Origin: Betaproteobacteria bacterium RIFCSPLOWO2_02_FULL_67_26 | GTDB taxonomy: Bacteria; Pseudomonadota; Gammaproteobacteria; Burkholderiales; SG8-41 | Assembly (NCBI GenBank): GCA_001771935.1 | Contig: MERD01000089.1 | Span: 16,049-65,228, forward strand | Direction of reading: 5' to 3' | DNA: 49,180 nt | Shown here: one piece after another, positions 1-10,053 of the stretch | Layout: each line of letters starts with the position of its first letter | How positions within the stretch are numbered: position 1 is the first letter of the stretch | The notes under the pieces: model-generated | What the model was told of the DNA's origin: nothing | The model's database searches: none | What the model saw: only the letters and a program-made list of their open reading frames with translations | Translations under genes and position numbers: made by a program

Positions 1-5
1 CGGCG

Positions 6-2186
6 GTGCTCCAGGGCCGCATCCGGGCGCTCGCCGAGAGCGAGGCCAAGTTCACCGCGATCGCCGACTACAGCTACGACTGCGAGTGCTGGATCAATCC
101 CGAGGGCGGGCTGATCTGGATCAACCCGCGCGTGCTCGACATGTTCGGCTACACCCCGGAGGAGTGCCTCGCCATGCCGGGCTTCCCCGCGCCGTGCGTC
201 GCCGAAATCGACGCCGCGCGCACCGTGCGCCAGATCCGCCGCGCGCTGCGCGGCGGGACCGGCCAGGACTACGAGTTCCGCGGCAGGCGCAAGGACGGCT
301 CGGAATTCTGGGGCGCGGCGGACTGGCGCCCGATCTACGACAGCCGCGGCGGCTACCTCGGCATCCGCATCAGCATCCGCGACATCACCCAGAGGAAGGA
401 GGCGGAGCGGCGCCTCGAGACGACGGTGGCGGAGCTGCGCGACGCGCAATCGGTGCAGCAGGAATACCTGACGCGCGCGCAGGACGAGCACGCACGGCTG
501 TCCGCGCTGCTCGCGGCGATGGACACCGGGATCCTGTTCGTGTCGTACGACGACCGGGTGGTGTACACCAACCCCGCATTCACCCGCATCTGGATGATCG
601 CGCCGGGGACGCGGCTGATCGGCCGCAGCCCGCAGGAGGTGCTCGCCACCTCGGCGTGCGCGCTGGCGCGCCCCGAGGAGCAGGGCCGGCACGTGCTGCG
701 CCCGCCGCGCGAGGGCGAACTCCTCACCGCCCTGGAAATCCAGATGGCGGACGGCCGCCTCGTCACGCAGCAGGTGCACTCGGTCGAGGACGTCTACGGC
801 CGCCCGGTCGGCCACCTGTGGCTGTTCCAGGACGTGACCCGCGAGCGCCAGACCGCGGACCAGCTGATCTATCTCGCCGAGCGCGACGCGCTGACCGGCC
901 TCTACAACCGCCACCGCTTCAACGAGGAGCTGGCGCGCATGATCGCGGACGCCCAGCGCCACGACTCGCGGGTCGCGCTGCTGTTCTTCGATCTCGACGA
1001 TTTCAAGTACATCAACGACACCTTCGGCCACCGCGCGGGCGACGCGATGCTGATCCGCGTCGCGGGAGAAATCGCCGGCCAGGTGCGGCGCAACGAGATC
1101 TTCGCGCGCCTCGGCGGCGACGAGTTCGCGATCCTGGTGCCCGAGATCTCCGACGAGATGCTGCGGGTGCTCGCCGAGCGCATCACGCACGCGATCGCGC
1201 TGGTGCGCTTCCAGTTCGAGGGCCAGAGCCTGCGGCTCACCAGCTCGCTCGGCATCGCCGTCTACCCCGACCATGCCGACAACTCGGAAGACCTGATCGC
1301 GCGCGCCGACACCGCGATGTACCAGGCCAAGGACGCGGGCAAGAATGCCTGGCGCATCTACCGCAGCGACCTCGACACCACGTTCCAGATGGTGAAGCGG
1401 CTGTCGTGGAACGACCGCATCCTGCACGCGCTCGAAAACAACCTCATGGATCTGCAGTTCCAGGGGGTGTACGCGACCGACAACCGCGCGCTCGCGCACT
1501 TCGAGGTGCTGGTGCGCATGCGCGACAAGGACGACCCCTCGGTGCTGGTGATGCCGGGACAATTCATCCCGATGGCGGAAAAATCGGGCAAGATCCTCGA
1601 CATCGACCGCTGGGTGCTGCGCGAGTCGATCCAGATGCTGGCGGAGTTGAGCGGCATTCCGGCGCTCGCGGTCAACATCTCCGGTCGTTCGTTCGACGAG
1701 CCGATGCTGCCGCAATACATCGCCGAGCAGCTGAAGCACTATGGCGTGGCGCCGCGGCGGCTGATGGTCGAGCTCACGGAAACCTCCGCGGTGTCGGACC
1801 TGCACGATGCCCAGCGGTTCATCGAGGCGCTGCACCAGACCGGCTGCGGCGTCTCGCTCGACGATTTCGGCACGGGCTTCTCCTCCTTTGCCTACTTGAA
1901 GCATCTGCAGGTGGATTCCGTAAAGATCGACGGCCTCTTCATCCGCAACCTCCCCAACGAGAGCGACAACCAGCTGTTCGTGAAAGCGATCGTGACGGTG
2001 GCGCGCGGGCTGCACAAGACCACCATTGCCGAGTGCGTGGAGGACGAGGAGACGCTCGTCATGCTGAGGAATTTCGGGGTGGACTGCGTGCAGGGCTATT
2101 ATCTGGAGAAGCCGCGGGCGGACCACCCCTTGCTGGTGAATGCCTCGCGCCTGCAGCACACCAATCTGGAGCTGCGCTTCAGCTGA
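6..2186 (+). CDS. PAS-PAS-GGDEF-EAL cyclic-di-GMP signalling protein (5' end probably truncated by window edge)
   Basis: PAS-like N-terminal segments; diguanylate cyclase segment DALTGLYNRHRF...RLGGDEFAIL; EAL-type segment (FEVLVRM...DDFGTGFSSFAYLK...KIDGLFI). Confidence 0.93.
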   Translation: MLQGRIRALAESEAKFTAIADYSYDCECWINPEGGLIWINPRVLDMFGYTPEECLAMPGFPAPCVAEIDAARTVRQIRRALRGGTGQDYEFRGRRKDGSEFWGAADWRPIYDSRGGYLGIRISIRDITQRKEAERRLETTVAELRDAQSVQQEYLTRAQDEHARLSALLAAMDTGILFVSYDDRVVYTNPAFTRIWMIAPGTRLIGRSPQEVLATSACALARPEEQGRHVLRPPREGELLTALEIQMADGRLVTQQVHSVEDVYGRPVGHLWLFQDVTRERQTADQLIYLAERDALTGLYNRHRFNEELARMIADAQRHDSRVALLFFDLDDFKYINDTFGHRAGDAMLIRVAGEIAGQVRRNEIFARLGGDEFAILVPEISDEMLRVLAERITHAIALVRFQFEGQSLRLTSSLGIAVYPDHADNSEDLIARADTAMYQAKDAGKNAWRIYRSDLDTTFQMVKRLSWNDRILHALENNLMDLQFQGVYATDNRALAHFEVLVRMRDKDDPSVLVMPGQFIPMAEKSGKILDIDRWVLRESIQMLAELSGIPALAVNISGRSFDEPMLPQYIAEQLKHYGVAPRRLMVELTETSAVSDLHDAQRFIEALHQTGCGVSLDDFGTGFSSFAYLKHLQVDSVKIDGLFIRNLPNESDNQLFVKAIVTVARGLHKTTIAECVEDEETLVMLRNFGVDCVQGYYLEKPRADHPLLVNASRLQHTNLELRFS

Positions 2187-2258
2187 GGCTGCCCCGGGCC
2201 GTAACATTGCCGCAATATTCCTGTCATATTCTGATGTCTCTGGCGCGAGGGTGGAGCG

Positions 2259-2531
2259 ATGCCTAGAATGGTGAACTGCGTAAAACTCGGCCGCGAGGCG
2301 GAAGGCCTTGATTTCCCGCCTTATCCGGGCAACCTGGGGCAGCGCATCTTCGAGCGCGTGTCGAAGGAAGCCTGGAAGCAGTGGCTGGAACAGCAGAAGA
2401 TGCTGGTCAACGAGAACCGGCTGAATCTCGCGGACAAGAAGGCGCGCGAGTATCTGGCGCAGCAGGTGGAAAAGCACTTTTTCGGCGGCGGCGCGGACAT
2501 CGCCTCCGGTTACGTCCCACCCTCCCAATAG
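2259..2531 (+). CDS. yggX: YggX-like Fe(2+)-trafficking protein
   Basis: 90 aa; [57 protein letters not shown] is characteristic of YggX. Confidence 0.95.
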   Translation: MPRMVNCVKLGREAEGLDFPPYPGNLGQRIFERVSKEAWKQWLEQQKMLVNENRLNLADKKAREYLAQQVEKHFFGGGADIASGYVPPSQ

Positions 2532-2626
2532 CAGGCGGGCCACACACCACGACCGACTGGGCCGCAGACCCGCAGACCGAAGCACGCGCCGCGCGCCGCG
2601 CGGGCCCGGCGCGCCGGCGCGATGCC

Positions 2627-4705
2627 ATGAACAAGCCACGCGACATCCCGGAGCTGTACCTCAACCGCGAGCTGGGCCAGCTCGCCTTCAACCGGCGCGT
2701 GCTGGCCCAGGCGGAGAACCGCGCGACGCCGCTGCTCGAGCGCCTGCGGTTCCTGTGCATCGTCTCCTCCAATCTCGACGAGTTCTTCGAGATCCGCGTC
2801 TCGGGCCTGCACGCTGAGATCGAGGCCGGTTCGCCGGCGATCGGTCCCGACCGCATGGACGCGGGCCAGGTGTTCGCGCAGGTGGCGAAGGAGGCGCACG
2901 ACCTGGTGGCCACCCAATACCAGCTGCTCAACCTGGAGGTCCTCCCCGGGCTGGCGGCCGAGGGCATCCGGTTCCTGCGCCGCTCCGATCTCACGCCCGC
3001 GCAGTCGGAATGGATCAAGGCCTACTATTTCCGCGAGGTGATGCCGGTCCTGACGCCGATCGGCCTCGACCCGGCGCACCCCTTCCCGCGCGTGCTCAAC
3101 AAGAGCCTCAATTTCGCCGTCGAGCTCGAGGGCAAGGACGCGTTCGGCCGCAATTCCGGCATCGCCATCGTGCAGGCGCCGCGGGTGCTGCCGCGGGTGA
3201 TCCGCCTGCCGCGCGAGATTTCGGGCGCGGAGTACGATTTCGTCTTCCTGTCGTCGATCCTGCACGAGAACGTCGCCGAGCTCTTCGCCGGCATGAAGGT
3301 GGTGGACAGCTACCAGTTCCGGGTGACCCGCAACAGCGAGCTGTTCGTGGACGAGGAAGAGGTGAAGGACCTGCGCACCGCGCTGCGCGGCGAATTGCCG
3401 CACCGCCAGTTCGGGGACGAAGTGCGGCTGGAGGTGGCCGACAACTGCTCGCCGCAGATCACGGAATACCTGCTCTCGCAATTCAAGCTGGACCCGGAGG
3501 ACCTCTACCGCGTCGACGGCCCGGTCAACCTGGTGCGCCTGATGAGCGTGCCCGACGGGGTGAACCGGCCGGACCTCAAGTACCCGGCGTTCCGCCCGGG
3601 CCCGCCCTCGCCCATCGCGCCGCAGGAGGACATGTTCGCCGCCATCCGCGAGGGCGAGATCCTGCTGCACCATCCCTACCAGTCGTTCCAGCCGGTGATC
3701 GCGTTTCTCCAGCAGGCGGCGCGCGACGCCGCGGTGGTTGCGATCAAGATGACGGTCTACCGCACCGGGGCGGAATCGGAGCTGATGGAGATACTGATCG
3801 GCGCGGCGCGCAGCGGCAAGGAAGTAACCGTCGTGCTGGAACTCCTCGCGCGCTTCGACGAGGAGGCCAATATCAACTGGGCGCAGCGGCTGGAGGAGGT
3901 CGGCGCGCACGTCATCTACGGCGTGGTCGGCCACAAGACCCACGCCAAGATGCTGATGGTGGTGCGGCGCGAGGAGGAGCGGCTGCGCCGCTACGTGCAT
4001 CTCTCGACCGGCAACTACCACCCGCGGACGACCAAGCTCTACACCGACTGGGGCCTGTTTACCGCCAACGAGCAAATCGGGGCGGACGTGAACGACGTCT
4101 TCACCCAGCTGACGGGGCTCGGCCGCGCCACCCGCTTGAAGCACCTCTGGGAGTCGCCGTTCACGCTGCACAAGCAGATCCTGCGCGCCATCCAGAACGA
4201 GATCCAGAACGCCCAGGGCGGGAAGAAGGGCCGCATCATCGCCAAGATGAACGCGCTGCTCGAGCCCGAGACCATCGGCGCGCTCTACGAGGCCTCGAAG
4301 GCCGGCGTCGAGATCGATCTCATCGTGCGCGGCGTGTGCGCGCTGAGGCCCGGCATCCCCGGTGTTTCGGAGAACATCCGCGTGTGCTCGGTGGTGGGCC
4401 GCTTTCTCGAGCACTCCCGCGTCTTCTATTTCCACAACGACGGCGCGGAGGACGTCTACCTCTCGAGCGCGGACTGGATGGACCGCAACTTCTTCCGGCG
4501 CGTGGAAGTGTGCTTCCCGGTGCTCGATCCCAAATTGAGGAAGCGCATCGTCAACGAGGGGCTCCAGCCCTACCTGGAGGACAACTGCCAGGCCTGGGAC
4601 ATGGACCAGGACGGGCATTACAGCCTGCGCTCGCCGCGCCGCGGCAAGCCGCAGGCGGCGCAGGACGCCCTGCTCGAATTGCTGGCGCACCGGCCGGCGA
4701 GCTAG
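2627..4705 (+). CDS. ppk: Polyphosphate kinase 1
   Basis: MNKPRDIPELYLNRELGQLAFNRRVL...; VVGHKTHAKMLMV...YVHLSTGNYHPRTTKLYTD typical of PPK1. ATG at 2627 chosen over the longer ORF beginning at 2381. Confidence 0.95.
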   Translation: MNKPRDIPELYLNRELGQLAFNRRVLAQAENRATPLLERLRFLCIVSSNLDEFFEIRVSGLHAEIEAGSPAIGPDRMDAGQVFAQVAKEAHDLVATQYQLLNLEVLPGLAAEGIRFLRRSDLTPAQSEWIKAYYFREVMPVLTPIGLDPAHPFPRVLNKSLNFAVELEGKDAFGRNSGIAIVQAPRVLPRVIRLPREISGAEYDFVFLSSILHENVAELFAGMKVVDSYQFRVTRNSELFVDEEEVKDLRTALRGELPHRQFGDEVRLEVADNCSPQITEYLLSQFKLDPEDLYRVDGPVNLVRLMSVPDGVNRPDLKYPAFRPGPPSPIAPQEDMFAAIREGEILLHHPYQSFQPVIAFLQQAARDAAVVAIKMTVYRTGAESELMEILIGAARSGKEVTVVLELLARFDEEANINWAQRLEEVGAHVIYGVVGHKTHAKMLMVVRREEERLRRYVHLSTGNYHPRTTKLYTDWGLFTANEQIGADVNDVFTQLTGLGRATRLKHLWESPFTLHKQILRAIQNEIQNAQGGKKGRIIAKMNALLEPETIGALYEASKAGVEIDLIVRGVCALRPGIPGVSENIRVCSVVGRFLEHSRVFYFHNDGAEDVYLSSADWMDRNFFRRVEVCFPVLDPKLRKRIVNEGLQPYLEDNCQAWDMDQDGHYSLRSPRRGKPQAAQDALLELLAHRPAS

Positions 4706-6231
4706 TGATTGAAACCGAACTCAAGCTGCTGATTCCACCGCAGGCGGTGCGCAAGCTCGCGTCGCACCCCCTGCTCAAGGGGCGGGCAGCGGGGACGCGG
4801 TCGCGGCTCTACAGCATCTATTTCGACACACCCGCGCTCGACCTCTGGCGGCAGGGCGTCGCCTTGCGGCTGCGGCGCGACGGGAGGCGCTGGGTGCAGA
4901 CGGTCAAGGGCGGCGGCGCGGTGCAGGGCGGGTTGCACCAGCGCGTGGAGCTCGAGGAGGAGGTCGCCGGGCCGGTGCCGGATTTTTCGCGCATCGGGAA
5001 TCACGGCCTGGCCGAAGCGTTCGCCTCCGCGCCGCTGAGGGCCCGGATCGAGCCCGCCTTCGTCACCGATTTCAACCGCGTCAGCCGCCTGCTCGAGCTC
5101 GATTCCGGAGTGGCGGTCGAGGCGAGCATGGACCGCGGCGAGATCCGCAGCGGCAAGCGCACCGAGGCGGTTTGCGAGCTCGAGCTGGAGCTGAAGAGCG
5201 GGGCGCCGGAACAGCTCTACGATTTCGCGCTCAGGCTCGCCGAGGCCCTCCCGCTCTCGATCGAGAACCGCTCCAAGGCGGAACGCGGCTTCGCGCTCGC
5301 GCGCGGCGAGCGCGCGCGGCCGGTGAAGGCGCGTCCCGCGGACCTGCGCGGGGACCTGTCGGTGAACGACGCCTTCAAGGCGGTGATGTGGGCGAGCCTT
5401 GCGCACCTGCTCGCGAACGAGCGCGGCATGCTGGAAGGCGCCGACCTGGAGTACCTGCACCAGATGCGGGTCGCGCTGCGGCGCCTGCGCTCGGCGCTCG
5501 GCGTGTTTTCGCCGCCGTTGCCTGAGGCTGCGGTCGCGCCGCTCACGGGCGAGATGAAGTGGCTGGCCGGCAGCCTCGGCCCGGCCCGCGACTGGGACGT
5601 GTTCATGACCGAGACGCTGCCGCCGATTGCGGCCGAGTTCGGCACGCAGGGAGAGTTGGGGGCCTTCAGCGCCCGCTGCGAGAAGCTGCGGCGCTACGCC
5701 AACGGCCGCGCGCGCCGCGCGCTGCGCTCGCCGCGCTACCGCCGCCTGACCCTTTCGCTGGCGGCCTGGCTCGTGTCCGAGCGCTGGCGTACCGAGCTCG
5801 ATGCCGACAGGCGCCTCGCGTTTGGCGCTCCGGTGGCGGATTTCGCCGCCGCCGTGCTCGAAAAACGCTACGGTCAGGCGCGCAAGCGCGGCCGCAAGCT
5901 GGCCGGGCTGACGACGGCGGAGCTGCACCGGTTGCGCATCGCGATCAAGAAGTACCGCTACGCGGCGGATTTTTTTGCCGGCCTCTACGAGCGCAAGCCG
6001 GCGCGCCAGGCGCTGAAGCGGCTCGCGCGCCTGCAGGATATACTGGGCGCAATGAACGATGCGGTAACGGTGGCGAACCTCATGGCGCAAGGCTTCGACG
6101 GCGCCGCGGGACGGCACGTGCCGGAAGCGAAAGGCATCCTGCTCGGATGGAGCCGCGGCCGCGCCGCCACCTTGAAGCGCGAGTTGAAGAGCGCCTGGAA
6201 GGACTTCCGCGCGGGCGAAAAATTCTGGTAG
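4705..6231 (+). CDS. CYTH-CHAD domain protein (inorganic triphosphatase-like)
   Basis: GTG start overlapping the ppk stop; IETELKLLIP N-terminal CYTH signature, C-terminal CHAD-like His/Arg-rich helices (LHQMRVALRRLRSAL; LHRLRIAIKKYRYAADFF). Confidence 0.92.
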   Translation: MIETELKLLIPPQAVRKLASHPLLKGRAAGTRSRLYSIYFDTPALDLWRQGVALRLRRDGRRWVQTVKGGGAVQGGLHQRVELEEEVAGPVPDFSRIGNHGLAEAFASAPLRARIEPAFVTDFNRVSRLLELDSGVAVEASMDRGEIRSGKRTEAVCELELELKSGAPEQLYDFALRLAEALPLSIENRSKAERGFALARGERARPVKARPADLRGDLSVNDAFKAVMWASLAHLLANERGMLEGADLEYLHQMRVALRRLRSALGVFSPPLPEAAVAPLTGEMKWLAGSLGPARDWDVFMTETLPPIAAEFGTQGELGAFSARCEKLRRYANGRARRALRSPRYRRLTLSLAAWLVSERWRTELDADRRLAFGAPVADFAAAVLEKRYGQARKRGRKLAGLTTAELHRLRIAIKKYRYAADFFAGLYERKPARQALKRLARLQDILGAMNDAVTVANLMAQGFDGAAGRHVPEAKGILLGWSRGRAATLKRELKSAWKDFRAGEKFW

Positions 6232-6262
6232 CCGCCTCGTCACTCGTCACACATCACGCACC

Positions 6263-6718
6263 ATGGAATTGATCTTCTGGCGCCATGCCGATGCCGAGGA
6301 CGCGCCGCCCGGCGGAGCCGACGCCGCGCGCGCGCTGACCGGCAAGGGCAAGAAGCAGGCGCGCCGCATGGCGGCGTGGCTGCGCAAGCGGCTGCCCGAG
6401 GATGCGCGCGTGCTGGTCAGTCCCGCGAAGCGCGCGCAGCAGACGGCGTGGGCGCTGACCGGGCGTCTTGAAACCCTCACGGAGGTGGGCACTGGCGCCG
6501 GACCGCAGGCGGTGCTCGCCGCCGCGGGCTGGCCGGACGGGGACGGCACCGTGGTGGTGGTCGGCCACCAGCCGACGCTGGGGCAGGCGGTCGCGCTCGC
6601 GCTCACCGGCAAGCCGGGCGACTGGAGCATGAAGAAAGGCGCGATCTGGTGGCTCGAGAGCCGCGAGCGCGGCGGCGCCGCGGTGCGCGTGGTAGTGTCT
6701 CCCGACCTGCTGAAGTAA
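6263..6718 (+). CDS. sixA: SixA-type phosphohistidine phosphatase
   Basis: MELIFWRHADAE (RHA/RHG motif), VSPAKRAQQTA, VVGHQPTLG. Confidence 0.88.
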   Translation: MELIFWRHADAEDAPPGGADAARALTGKGKKQARRMAAWLRKRLPEDARVLVSPAKRAQQTAWALTGRLETLTEVGTGAGPQAVLAAAGWPDGDGTVVVVGHQPTLGQAVALALTGKPGDWSMKKGAIWWLESRERGGAAVRVVVSPDLLK

Positions 6719-6720
6719 GC

Positions 6721-8247
6721 TCAGCTCGCCAGCGCGAGCTCGTTGTCGCGCTCGAGCTCATCGAGCTCGGGGATCCTGAGCTCGAAGCCGATTTCCTCCC
6801 ACTCCTGGATTTCGTCGGCGAGCGCCGTGGCGGTCAACGTGTTGCGCGCGAGCCAGGCGGCCCCCAGCGACAGGCGGAACTTCTTGCCCTGGCGCCGTGC
6901 TTGCAGCGCGGGCAGCGCCACGTCGGCCCGGCTGCGATGAAACAGGGCCGCGAGCCGCAGCGCGAGCACCATGCCCCAGTCCACGTCGCGCTCCTCGATG
7001 TCCTTCGCAACCTTCCTGAGGGCGCGGCGGTGCGCCTGCACCAGCAGCGCGAGCTTCGCCTGCTCGTCGCGCGAGAACCCCGGCATGTCGGCATTGCCGA
7101 CGATGTAGGCGGAATGCTTGTGGTAGCCGCTGAAGGCCACCGAGATGCCGATCTCGTGCAGCTTCGACGCCCACGTGATCAGGCGCGCGACGTCCTCGTC
7201 CGGCTCGCCGGATTCGGCGGCGAGCTTGCGGTAAAGGGCGAAGGCGAGCGCCCCGACGCGCCGCGCCTGCAGCGCGTCGACGTGATAGCGCTGCATGAAA
7301 TGGACGACCGTGATGTCGCGCATGTCCTTGTGGTGGAACCGGCCGAGCAGGTCGTAGAGCACGCCCTGGCGCATCGCGCCTTCCGCCACCACCAGGGACT
7401 CGATGTCGAGCTCCGAGAGGATGGCGTTGAGGATCGCCAGCCCGCCGGGAAACACCGGTATGCGGTCGGGCTTCAGTCCGGCGAGCTCCACCCGGTCCAT
7501 GTCGCCGGCCTTGATGAGGTGGGAGCGCAGGCGGTCGAGCCCCGCGGGCGTGATGCCGATGTCGTCGAAGCCGTTCAGCCGCAGCACGTCCGCCAGCGCC
7601 CGCACCGTCCCCGAGGAGCCGACCGCGTGCTGCCAGTTGCCGCGCGCGAAGCGCGCCACGATCGGCTGCAGCTCGTTGCGCGCGGCGAGCTCGGCGCGCT
7701 TCATCGCGCCCTTGCTCACCTTGCCGTCCTCGAAAAAGCGCAGGCTGTAGGAGACGCAGCCCATGAACAGGCTCTCGAGCTTCAGCGGCCGGTGGCCGGT
7801 GCCGATGATGAGCTCGGTGGAGCCGCCGCCGATGTCCACCACCAGGCGCTTCTCGCGCGAGGCGGGCAGGCTGTGCGATACACCGAGGTAGATCAGCCGC
7901 GCCTCCTCGCGTCCCGCCACCACCTCGATCGGGAAGCCGAGGGCGGCCTGGGCCCGCCGCAGGAAGCCGGCGGCGTTCTTCGCCACGCGCAGCGTGTTGG
8001 TGCCGACGGCGCGCACGGCGTGGCGGTCGAGGCCGCGCAGCCGCTCGCCGAAGCGCTTGAGGCATGCCAGCGCGCGCTCCTGGGTCGCCTCGTCGAGCCG
8101 CTTGTCCTTGTCGAGGCCGCCGCCCAGCCGCACCGGCTCGCGCAGCGCATCGAGCGGATAGATCTGGTCGCCGACGACGCGGGCCACCTGGCAGTGGAAA
8201 GAATTGGTTCCTAAATCAACCGCGGCGAGCGTCGTGTATTCAGGCAT
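6721..8247 (-). CDS. ppx: Exopolyphosphatase (Ppx/GppA family)
   Basis: AAVDLGTNSFHCQVARV...VVDIGGGSTELIIG plus HD-like C-terminal region. Confidence 0.94.
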   Translation of the reverse strand: MPEYTTLAAVDLGTNSFHCQVARVVGDQIYPLDALREPVRLGGGLDKDKRLDEATQERALACLKRFGERLRGLDRHAVRAVGTNTLRVAKNAAGFLRRAQAALGFPIEVVAGREEARLIYLGVSHSLPASREKRLVVDIGGGSTELIIGTGHRPLKLESLFMGCVSYSLRFFEDGKVSKGAMKRAELAARNELQPIVARFARGNWQHAVGSSGTVRALADVLRLNGFDDIGITPAGLDRLRSHLIKAGDMDRVELAGLKPDRIPVFPGGLAILNAILSELDIESLVVAEGAMRQGVLYDLLGRFHHKDMRDITVVHFMQRYHVDALQARRVGALAFALYRKLAAESGEPDEDVARLITWASKLHEIGISVAFSGYHKHSAYIVGNADMPGFSRDEQAKLALLVQAHRRALRKVAKDIEERDVDWGMVLALRLAALFHRSRADVALPALQARRQGKKFRLSLGAAWLARNTLTATALADEIQEWEEIGFELRIPELDELERDNELALAS

Positions 8248-8444
8248 GAGCTACCAGGGGATCAGGCGACGATCGCGCGGGGCGCGCGACGCGGAGAGGG
8301 GGAGGGACACCGCTCCCGCGGACGGGCCGCGGGAGGATTTCACGAAGCTGGATACGGTCGGATGCGTGGCGCGCCCTCGTCTGTTGCCGCCAGTATAAGG
8401 AATCTTGCGGCGCGACGCCACGCCGGGCGGGCTTTTTCGTGCTT

Positions 8445-9152
8445 TTAATGCTGCGTGAGCGCCTCGCGCTCGACGGCCTCCGGTCCGGTGTGGCGCACGT
8501 CCTTGCCTTTCACCATGTAGACCACGTACTCCGACATGTTCTTCGCGTGGTCGCCGATGCGCTCGATCGCCTTGGCGATGAACAGGATCTCGATGGCGTG
8601 CGAGATGGTGCGCGGGTCCTCCATCATGAAGGTGATGAGCTGGCGCAGGACGCCGCGGAAGGACTCGTCCACGCGCTCGTCCTGGCGCACCACCTTGGCG
8701 GCGACGGCGAGGTCGAGCCGGGCGAAGGCGTCGAGCGCGTTCCTCAGCATGGCGAGCGCGACATCGGCCATGTGCCGGATCTCGTTGGTGCGCGGCACGA
8801 ACGGCCGGTCGCTGTCGTAGATCAACTGCGTCATGCGCGCGATCTTGGCCGCCTCGTCGCCGATGCGCTCGAGGTCGGTGATGGTCTTCACCACCATCAT
8901 CAGCATCCTCAGGTCCACCGCCGCCGGCTGGCGGCGCGCGATGATCGTGCTGCACTCCTCGTCTATCCCCACTTCGAGCGCGTTCACGCGGTGGTCGTCG
9001 TCCACCACGCGGGCCGCGATCTGGGTGTTGCCCGACGACAGCGCTTCCATGGCGCGCGAGATCTGTTCCTCGACGAGCCCGCCCATCTGCAGCACGCGCG
9101 CGCGCACCGCCTCGAGCTCGGCGTCGAATTGCTTCAGGGTGTGCTCGGTCAC
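8445..9152 (-). CDS. phoU: Phosphate transport/signalling regulator PhoU
   Basis: 235 aa; FDAELEAVRARVLQMGGLVEEQI...DLRMLMMVVKTITDLERIGDEAAKIA. Confidence 0.95.
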   Translation of the reverse strand: MTEHTLKQFDAELEAVRARVLQMGGLVEEQISRAMEALSSGNTQIAARVVDDDHRVNALEVGIDEECSTIIARRQPAAVDLRMLMMVVKTITDLERIGDEAAKIARMTQLIYDSDRPFVPRTNEIRHMADVALAMLRNALDAFARLDLAVAAKVVRQDERVDESFRGVLRQLITFMMEDPRTISHAIEILFIAKAIERIGDHAKNMSEYVVYMVKGKDVRHTGPEAVEREALTQH

Positions 9153-9251
9153 GTGATGGCCTCCTGCCGCGGCGAAACAGGTGAACTTATCAGTGAATTA
9201 TGACAGTTTTGTGTAGCGGCGCCAGCGCCCATTACCCAAATGCATCACCCG

Positions 9252-9911
9252 CTATCGCTTGAGGGTCTCGACGCCGCGCTCGGTGCCGAGCAGCAGCAGG
9301 TCCGCGCCACGGCGCGCGAACAGTCCGTTGGTCACGACGCCCGCGATCTGGTCGAGCGTCCCCTCGAGCTCGACGGGATTGACGATGGCCAGCCCGTGCA
9401 CGTCCAGGATCAGGTTGCCGTTGTCGGTGACGAAGTTCTGGCGCCATTCCGGGTGGCCGCCGAGCCGGACGAGCTCGCGCGCGACGTGGGAACGGGCCAT
9501 CGGGATGACTTCCACCGGCAGCGGAAATTTGCCGAGCACGTCCACGCGCTTCGACTGGTCGGCGATGCACACGAAGCGTTTCGCGACCGCCGCCACGATT
9601 TTCTCCCGCGTCAGCGCGCCGCCGCCGCCCTTGATCATGGCGAGGTGGCGCGTCACCTCGTCGGCGCCGTCCACGTACACCGGCAGCTCGTTCACGCTGT
9701 TCAGATCCACCACGCGGATGCCGAGCTCCTTGAGGCGCCTGGCCGTCGCGTCCGAGCTCGCCACCGCGGCGTCGATGCGGCGCTTGATCTTCCCCAGCTC
9801 GGCGATGAAGAAGTTGGCGGTCGAGCCGCTGCCGACGCCCACCACGCAGTCGTCGGGAACGTGGGCGATCGCGGCCCGCGCCGCGGCCTGTTTCATTTCG
9901 TCCTGGGTCAT
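9252..9911 (-). CDS. rpiA: Ribose-5-phosphate isomerase A
   Basis: [34 protein letters not shown] motifs. Confidence 0.95.
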   Translation of the reverse strand: MTQDEMKQAAARAAIAHVPDDCVVGVGSGSTANFFIAELGKIKRRIDAAVASSDATARRLKELGIRVVDLNSVNELPVYVDGADEVTRHLAMIKGGGGALTREKIVAAVAKRFVCIADQSKRVDVLGKFPLPVEVIPMARSHVARELVRLGGHPEWRQNFVTDNGNLILDVHGLAIVNPVELEGTLDQIAGVVTNGLFARRGADLLLLGTERGVETLKR

Positions 9912-10053
9912 TTTTTTCGAGAGGCGTGACGGCTGACGACTGACGGGTAAACGCCGTGTTGACTATACACCAAGTTCCGGGCGCGATTCAGGGTCCGGAA
10001 ATGGCTGAAAAGCCTTATTCCTGCTACGCTTAGCACCCTTTACGATTTTCGCA

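Noticed and set aside
86-2266. 726-aa alternative-frame ORF overlapping the GGDEF/EAL gene
   Set aside because: R/P/A/G-rich frame-shifted shadow; correct frame carries GGDEF/EAL motifs.
2510-4690. 726-aa minus-strand ORF opposite ppk
   Set aside because: Antisense shadow ORF of a high-GC coding region; composition (VLQVGLEPLVDDALP, many H/R/A) shows no recognisable domain while the opposite strand is clearly PPK1.
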